Assembly (NCBI GenBank): GCA_036936605.1
Contig: JAUPFV010000004.1
Coordinates: 140,350,973-140,414,972 of the forward strand
Source: Limnanthes douglasii subsp. nivea
Lineage: Eukaryota; Streptophyta; Magnoliopsida; Brassicales; Limnanthaceae
Length of the DNA stretch: 64,000 nt
Direction of reading: 5' to 3'
In this document: positions 56,960 through 64,000 of the stretch, piece by piece
Numbering within the stretch: position 1 is the first letter of the stretch
Layout of the letters: every line of letters starts with the position of its first letter
Position numbers and translations under genes: made by a program
The notes under the pieces: generated by a model
Seen by the model: only the letters and a program-made list of their open reading frames with translations
Database searches by the model: none
Told to the model about the DNA's origin: nothing

Positions 56960-59900
56960 ACAATAGCTTCTTAACTGGAATGTAAGGGGACTGGGCAATA
57001 AGCAAACCATTAGAATATTAAGGTCTCTAAAGAGATATGAGAAGCCTGCTTTCATGACTATTCAGGAGCCTCTAATTCATACTTCAAAGATTTCTGAGGT
57101 GGCTAGGAAGATTGGTGATAAGAAATATTTTAGTAATAATAATAATAAAATCTGGTTGCTTTGGCTTGAGGATTATGATGTTGATATTATAAGTAATGAA
57201 GAGCAGGTGATCCATGTGAATGTTAACTACTCCAATATGAAACAAATCCTTTAGACTTTCTGTTGTTTATGCTAAATGCAGCAGGTCTTTAATGATTGAC
57301 CTTTGGGACTCTCTCAAGAGAATCAATGACAATACTGAATGGATTATTGTTGGGGATTTTAATACAATTCTTAATATGGATGAGCAGTTATCATGTACTA
57401 GTGCTTGTTAAAGAAATATGGATGATTTTAATGACCTGATCTTGGATTGTAGCTTAATGGATGGGGGTTTTTCTGGCTCTAAATATACGTGGACAAATGG
57501 AAGGAAATTGAGGAGGTTGGATAGAGTGCTCTACAATTCTACTTGGATTAATTTTTTATTGTACTAAAGTGGTCCATTTGTGTAGGATGTGTTCTGATCA
57601 TTCCCCTATCAGTATTACCATCTCTTTTAATAAAGAACTGTTCAAGCATGCTTTCAAGTTTCTTAATATGTGTACTAGACATCCTAAATTTCTTGAGATT
57701 GTGAAAGGTAGTTGGTCTGGTTCAATAAATGGGGATCCTGTTCAAAGATTTTGGAGAAAGCTTAAGATACTTAAAGGGGATTTGAAGGTTTGGAACAAGA
57801 GGAATTTTGGTAATATCTTTGATTCAATCAAACTGATTGAAGAAAAGATTGTCTATTTGGAAAAGATTGTCTATTTGGAAAATAAGTACCACGATTCGAA
57901 TGAAATGGCTGATAAAGTTGATCTGGATAGTACTAAAGCTACTCACCTAGAACTGTTTGCAAGAAAAGAAAGTTTTTGGGAGCAGAAGACGCATACCTTG
58001 TGGGTGAAAGACAAAGACAGGAATACTGCATTTTTCATAATCTTGTTAAGAAGAGAGCTAAAATGAATAGGATTCAAAGAATTTGGGATGGTTCCTAGTG
58101 GTTGGATGACCATGAAGCTATTTCTAACTCTGCTGTCTCTTATTTTCATTATTTAATGAATAATGCATGTAAAACTAACATTACTACTCTTATTGATGTT
58201 ATCCCTAATCTAGTCACTAAGGAGGAGAATACTTTTCTGATTGGGATTCCTACCAAAGAAGAGATTCACAGTATTGTTTGTGAATTGAATTCTAACAAGG
58301 TTGCGGGGCCTGATGGATGTAATGCTAAGTTCTATAAAGACTGTTGGCACATCATTGGTGATGACCTTTGTGATGATGTCAAAAAGATTTTTAAGGGAAG
58401 GGAGGTTCCTATTGGAGTTCATGCTTCTGTTATATGTCTTATTCCTAAGATCAGCTCTCTTAAATCTTGGCGTGACGAACGTCTTATAAGCCTTACAACT
58501 CTTTTCAACAGAATATACTCAAGACTAATCAACAAGAGGCTTGATGTGTTACTTCATAAGCTAATATCTGATGAGCAGGGTGATTTTGTAGCTAATAGAA
58601 GTATTCAAGAGAATATTCTTATAGCTAGGGAGCTTTATTATGATCTTAAGTTGAAGTCTAAGGGAAGCAACAACATTGTCTTAAAGATTGATATGGAGAA
58701 GGCCTTTGATAGGTTGTCTCACAGTTTTCTCCATTCAATCCTTACGAATTTTGGGTTTTGTAAGAGTTTCCTTGATATTATTAAGGGAAATATTATTAAT
58801 AATTACTTTTGTGTAATAGTAAATGGTGTTACAAAGGGTTTTTTAGGTCTAATCAGGACTTAAGGCAAGGTGACCCATTATCCCCAAGCCTGTTTATACT
58901 CGCTGAGGAGTACTTCACAAGGGGCATAAAGAAAATGAATGCAGAGGACACTTCAATCAGATTTAAAGCAAGAGGTAACGTGTTGATTCCTGTTTTGGTG
59001 TTTGCTAATGATTTAACTATCTTTTGCAACATCTCTGATTCCTCTTGTTCAAAGATTACTGAGTTCCTGTAAGATTATCAAACAAGCTCTGGTCAGATCA
59101 TTAACAACAACAAATCTGAGCTTATTGTAGCTGACAATACTACTATATCTTGTATAAATAGTGTTGAGAGATACTTTGGTATTAGACACAGTTTTCTGCC
59201 CTTTAAATATTTGGGAGTAATGGTTGGTAACAAGAGTAGAGTCAATGATTTTGACAGTCTTGTATCTAGAATAAGGGAAGATTATTAACTGGGATGGTTG
59301 TACTCTCTCTTTTGGTGGGAGACTGATAGTAATACAGTCTGTCCTTTCTGCTCTCCCTTTGTATTATATTCAGAATACAACCATTCCCAAGACTGTTATC
59401 CACAAAATTGAAAATCTTTACAATAAATTCCTATGGGGCAATAAAATGGAGACTAAAACAATCATTTGGGATTCTTGGAAAATAATAAGCATACCCTATA
59501 CAGAAGGAGGTGTTGACATGAAGAAGCTTGAAGATTTGCAGACAACCTATTCTTATAAGATATGGTTTAACCTTAGAGCTAACTCCTCTATATGGTCAAA
59601 ACTTATGAGCTCTATCTACTGTAAGAATCAGCATCCCATTATTGTTCCTATAACTATTAGAACATCTAGAGTTTGGGCCAGAATTATCGATGTAAGAGAT
59701 AAAGCTGATAAGCATGTTTTCTGGATTCCTGACTGTGGGAAGATTGATTTCTGTTTGGACAGGTGGTGTACTGAGAGGGTCCCAATCTACTTCAATGAAA
59801 CGGATAACAGAAGCCTTTATGAATGTACTAAGATCAACAGCTACTGGACAAATGAAGGTTGTGACTTAGACAAGCTTAACTACATGGTGCCCTACACTGT

Positions 59901-60950
59901 GGTTGCAAGCATCTTAAAGTTTAAGCTAAATGGCAACCCTGATAGAATTATGTGGGCACTGACTGATGATGGCAAGTTTAATGCTAAAATTACTTGGAAT
60001 GCTATTAAAGATAAAAGGAATGTATCCAACCCCTACTCAGGAAGACTTGGAACACTGTAACTCCAAATTAATGTTCGTTTTTTCTTTGGAGGGTTCTGAT
60101 GAATTGGCTCCCAACATACACTAATTTGCAGAAAAGACATCTTCAATTGGCTTCAAACTGCAAGTTCTGTCAGCATGAGGAAAACAAGAATCATATCATG
60201 GTTAATTGCTATTTCTCATGGCCTATTTGGAATCATTTTAGTACTATCATGGGAATTAAAGTACGAAGGAACATGACGATTCAGCATTTGATATGTACCT
60301 GGTACTGGTCTTCTATGAAGATTTGCAGTCTGAGATCAATCCTCCCAGCTATCATCGTCTGGATTATCTGAAGAGCTCGTAACCAAAAAAAGCATAAAGA
60401 GATAAATGTTACTTCCACTTCATTAATCAACCAGGTAATCTATATCATTACTGCTTTAAATTGTTCAAACTTACTGAGAAAGAAGCATTGGGGAAAGGAT
60501 TATAGAAAGGCAATCCTTCTGGGTTCTGATGTTCGTCAGGCTAAGTATTGTGTTCCATTAACCTAAAATGGAATGCTCCCAAACTGAATCGGTATAAATA
60601 CGAACGGTGCTTCAACTTATACAAGGGAGGCTAGTGGAGGTGGGAGTATCAGGAATAAAGATGGAGTTATCATCAAAACTTTTGGTAAACTTTATGGGAA
60701 GAATAGCTCGATCGTTGCTAAAACTATGACACTTATGGATGGTCTTCTACTTTGCAAGTCTCTGGGTATCGTTAACCTCGACATTGAGGTCGATTTGAGC
60801 ATTTTGGTGGAGTTAATTGAGAAGGGGGTATCTTGATCCCATCATTAACTATTGTAGAAAATTGATAGCTTATACAATGGTGATCAATCATGTCTACCGG
60901 GAGCAAAAGAAAGCCTCTGATTGGATTGTGAAGGAGGCTCTGGATTGCAG
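56960..60950 (+). pseudogene. LINE ORF2: endonuclease, RT, RNase H
   Basis: The endonuclease begins with NWNVRGLGNK (about 56964), followed by IVGDFNT (about 57350) and CSDHSPI (about 57592). Reverse transcriptase pieces at 58102-58863 and 58809-59072 have NKVAGPDGC and QGDPLSP. The catalytic motif at about 58997 reads FAND where FADD is expected, so one active-site aspartate is lost. 59359-60060 and 60099-60371 carry the post-RT region and the RVT-type zinc segment (NWLPTYTNLQKRH, then CKFCQHEENKNHI). An RNase H domain ends near 60950. Frames change at least six times. Confidence 0.85.
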
Positions 60951-61072
60951 AAGAGTCATTATTTTTTTATCACGATTCTGCCCCAATTGAGTTGAAGGCG
61001 ATCGTCTTCCTTGAAAACATCAGTTTGGGTTACATTAAGGATAGTGGTGGTTTGATTTAAGTTGGGTCTTCC

Positions 61073-61140
61073 GGTGGTGTTTGGTGTTTCCGGCGAAGGA
61101 ATGTCTGGTGGTGTTTGGTGTTTCCGGCGAAGGAATGTCT
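61073..61140. repeat. Perfect tandem duplication of 34 bases
   Basis: 61073-61106 and 61107-61140 are identical. They lie in the LINE 3' untranslated region, in a GC-richer patch. Confidence 0.95.
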
Positions 61141-61320
61141 GACTGTTTGGGAAGTGGAAGGTCGTTGAAGAAGGTAGTGGAGGCCTCATTAAAGTCACAT
61201 ATTGGTTGAAATTCGAAATATTACTTAGAAAGCCCTATGTTTCTATTTATTTTCCATTTAAGTGTGTTTTGTATTTTCTTTGTTCAATTTGAACCCTGTA
61301 CTTTGAAAGTTGGCAATAAA

Positions 61321-62043
61321 GCCCAATTTTAGAAGGGAAAAACATATATCTAAGAAAGACCTATTTAACTTTAACTTTTTATTTATTTATTATGTAAGAT
61401 CTAACTATTTTTCAAAATATCCAAAATACCTTAATTGATTATATATAAGTTTTTATATTTTCGATTCACTTTTTTTTCTTCTTCGACTGAAACATTATAT
61501 ATTATATGTAGAAACATTTTCTTTCTCTTTCTATAGACTAAAAAATAAAAAAAAATACTATGTTTTTTTTCTTTTTACATAAATAATAATATTTTTTTGT
61601 TTTTTTTCATATGATTTTTTCCGTAGTTTTTTTCCGTTGTTGTTTTTATTTGGTTTTGACGTTTAAGTTTTTAGTATTGTTTCATATAACTCGATTTTTA
61701 GTGTTGTTTTTGAGTTTATGACTCCGTTTTACTCGTAATTTTGGTATTTTATCTGTTTTTTTACTTTGATTTGTAGTTGAAATGTTGTATTGATTTAGGT
61801 TTTACTCGTTTTTAGTTTCTTTTTTGGTTTTCTGTAAAATTTTACTGAGAAATGTGTTTACAATAAAAAAGAAAAAGACGAAGGTTATAAAGAAGATAAA
61901 GTTTTTTATATTTGCGAAACCTATTTAATCTCTATAATGATAGTTGCAAAACCTATTTGTCTGCAATGATAAATGAGAGATGAGAAACGTACAAATGATA
62001 GATGAGAGACGCAGATATGGTAAATGATAGATACTATCACGAC
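61321..62043. other. AT-rich spacer
   Basis: Poly-T-rich sequence with no gene. Near 61960-62035 a short motif, ATGATAGATGAGAGA, recurs loosely. Confidence 0.55.
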
Positions 62044-62171
62044 TATTAGAGATATTAAGCTCATTAATCCATATTATTATTATTTTATAAACAATAGTTA
62101 AACTCTTTATAAATACATGATTTTAAATAATAAAATCCTTTGATGAGTACTTTCGTTTCTCTCTTTCAACA
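62044..62171 (+). repeat. Short 5' LTR (about 128 bases)
   Basis: The end, CTTTCAACA, is fixed by the primer site that follows. It has a TATAAATA box at about 62111. The start is inferred at TATTAGAGATATTAAG, where TG would be expected, so the first bases may be mutated. Confidence 0.6.
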
Positions 62172-62589
62172 TGGTATCAGAGTGTTGTTTGATTCATGGA
62201 TTGATTTGATCATGGAAGGATAACTCTCCCCCTCGTTTCAGGTATTCTGTTCATTTTGATTTTTTTGCTTTCATTTTGGACTTGCTTTCGACTTTGTATT
62301 TCTCGATTTTAGATTTTGGTTTGTTTTGGATTTAATTTTGATTGGGTTATATAAATTATTTAAATTTTGAATTTTAATTTCATTTTGGATTTTCTTTTGA
62401 TTGGGTATTTATCTTTTTTGGATTTTTGTTTCATTTTGGATCTGATTTCGATTGGGCTAGAGAAGTTGTTTCGATTTGGATTTTCGATTTCAGATTTAGT
62501 TTTTTTTATTATAATTTGGGTTTGAATTTAATTTCCATTTGATATTTATTGATTGTATGATCTGTTTGATTGATGCTCGTGGATTTTAT

Positions 62590-63944
62590 GGTAAAAATGA
62601 CAAACAACTATGAATTTTCACAATATATTGATATCCAACTTAATCTGAAAAACTTTGTATATTTGAGTTATGCATGAAGAACTTTCTTCATAAGAAGCAT
62701 ATATGGGGATATTCTCTAGATATAAAACTTCCATCTAATGATAGATTAATGTTAAGAACTATTCTATGTTGCTTGATATATGAAAAAAATTGATAACGCT
62801 AAGGTTATCACTTGGATTAATAACTCTTTAACTTAGTCGATTGATACTTAGTTGGCTAAGTATGAAACAACAAAATAATTTTGAGATTACTTGGAAAGAT
62901 TGTATACTTATTCTAACTCTGTTAAACAATAATAGTTGTAGTATGATATTCATGCTCTATAATAGAATAATATGAGTATTTTTTATGCTTCATTGTCTGA
63001 TTTATAAGATCAATTACCTCTTAGAGAATCTACAACTTTGAAGACGTTCAAATTTTATATTGCTATAAGAGAAGATACATATTGTTGCATTTTTATAAAT
63101 TTACATTATGAGTTTGAAGAATTGCGTGGAACAATTCTTCATATATCTTCTCTTCCTATTGTTGATTCGGTAGTTCATGAGCTTACTATAGAGGAGACTC
63201 GAATCAAATATCAGGTTGACAATGAATACAAATAGACTAATATTTCTACTTTATTTGTTGTTCCACCATGACCCATTGTTTCAAATCAGTATAGAAAAAC
63301 ACCCAAGAGAGAAAATATTGCTTTTGCTGAGTGTGTTTTCTGTAAAAAGAAGAATTATTGGAAGTCTCAAAGCCCATTGCTAAAAGCAAAACAACATCAA
63401 CCCCTTCAGAAGCAACCGCTTTAATAATGCCCGCTTCAACAACGACCTCTTCAACCACGTCATTTTCGAAAACAATTGTTTCAGCAACATAAATGTCATC
63501 CTAAAAAAAAATTCCCTTCATTGTGTCCCTCATAGTTGAATGTTGTTGGCAGATCATTAAGATATACCGATAACACTATGCCGCTCTCTTTATTGACCCA
63601 CAAATTATTAAATTCTTTAGAAAATTTCTTACTTATAATCCTACTACCATGTCCACGTCAATGTCTCATATAAGTCAAATATCGTCTTCAACTTTAAATA
63701 ATCCTTCATCTTCGTGGATTTTAGATTCTGGTGCGTCTCGTCATATGTTACCTCAATGTCATACTTTTTTTTCTTGTCTCATATTTCACCCATATTTGTA
63801 TTGTTTGTCAATGTTACATCAATGTTAGTAGAGGGTGTTGGTTGCATTTCTACTCATTATGTATGGATTACTAACATTTCATATGTTCGAAACCCTGTCT
63901 TGAATCCTGTTTCAGTCAATCAGTTATGTAAATCTGGTAATTAA
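62590..63944 (+). pseudogene. Copia gag-protease pseudogene
   Basis: Gag-like sequence from about 62590 is full of stops. A partly kept zinc-knuckle block (CVFCKKKNYW) occurs near 63340. The aspartic protease signature SSWILDSGASRHM is clear at about 63713-63750, and its frame continues to 63944. The integrase would follow beyond the window. Confidence 0.75.
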
Positions 63945-64000
63945 GTCTTCTTTTCTGATTTTGTTTGTGTATACAAAAATCAGCATACTCATAAAGTGAT

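Larger units (their letters stand above)
55485..61320 (+). mobile_element. Near full-length L1-type LINE, defective
   Basis: In order: a leader, an ORF1 with a CCHC knuckle (55570-56793), then an ORF2 with an apurinic-type endonuclease, reverse transcriptase, RVT-associated zinc region and RNase H (56960-60950). The 3' untranslated part runs to about 61320, where AATAAA precedes the probable end. There are no LTRs. Several stops and frameshifts are present and one catalytic residue is changed. The exact ends and target duplication were not established. Confidence 0.88.
62044..64000 (+). mobile_element. Copia element, 5' part, cut by the window edge
   Basis: A short LTR (62044-62171) is followed directly by an initiator-Met primer site (TGGTATCAGAGT, 62172-62183), then decayed gag and protease. 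The rest, with integrase, reverse transcriptase and the 3' LTR, must lie beyond 64000. Stops are frequent in the visible part. Confidence 0.78.

Noticed and set aside
60959..61198. 79-codon minus-strand frame with an internal repeat
   Set aside because: It is created by the 34-base duplication in the LINE 3' region; no homology.

Overview
The window is a stretch of nuclear DNA from a flowering plant, most likely a eudicot. The evidence is GT-AG introns, a Raf-like plant kinase, plant eIF3d and a plant-only PAC-domain arabinogalactan protein, set in very AT-rich DNA full of plant-type retroelements. I cannot name the species.

Three host genes look intact, all on the + strand. A three-exon Raf-like MAPKKK-type kinase of the HT1/RAF43 group lies at 18430-20903. 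A single-exon eIF3 subunit d gene follows 557 bases later at 21461-23200, with site II motifs, a TATA box and a telo-box in front of it. A two-exon histidine- and proline-rich PAC-domain (AGP30/AGP31-like) cell-wall protein lies at 41206-42837.

Most of the rest is transposon-derived. 5662-8400 is a decayed Ty1/copia remnant. 9507-16414 is an LTR-bounded copia element with target duplication TCAAT. 26797-36876 is a Ty3/gypsy element of the Tat type (dual RNase H) with 375-base LTRs, target duplication GTTAC and a long antisense reading region between pol and the 3' LTR. 43285-47831 is a minus-strand copia element with 220-base LTRs and target duplication ATTTT. 48300-50450 is a minus-strand LINE 3' half. 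55485-61320 is a nearly full-length but broken plus-strand LINE. 62044-64000 is the start of another copia element that runs off the right edge. Weaker calls are a tRNA-derived SINE (about 4832-4960), a Helitron-like 3' end (25861-25900) and two hAT-like ends, one of them split by the gypsy element. All the autonomous-type elements carry stops, frameshifts or deletions and look inactive.

The remaining intergenic DNA is AT-rich, with (TA)n microsatellites, several diverged direct repeats, a 3 x 40-base tandem repeat and a perfect 40-base palindrome. I see no CRISPR, tRNA or rRNA gene. The most interesting item is the antisense gene of the Tat element. I found no convincing wholly new system.
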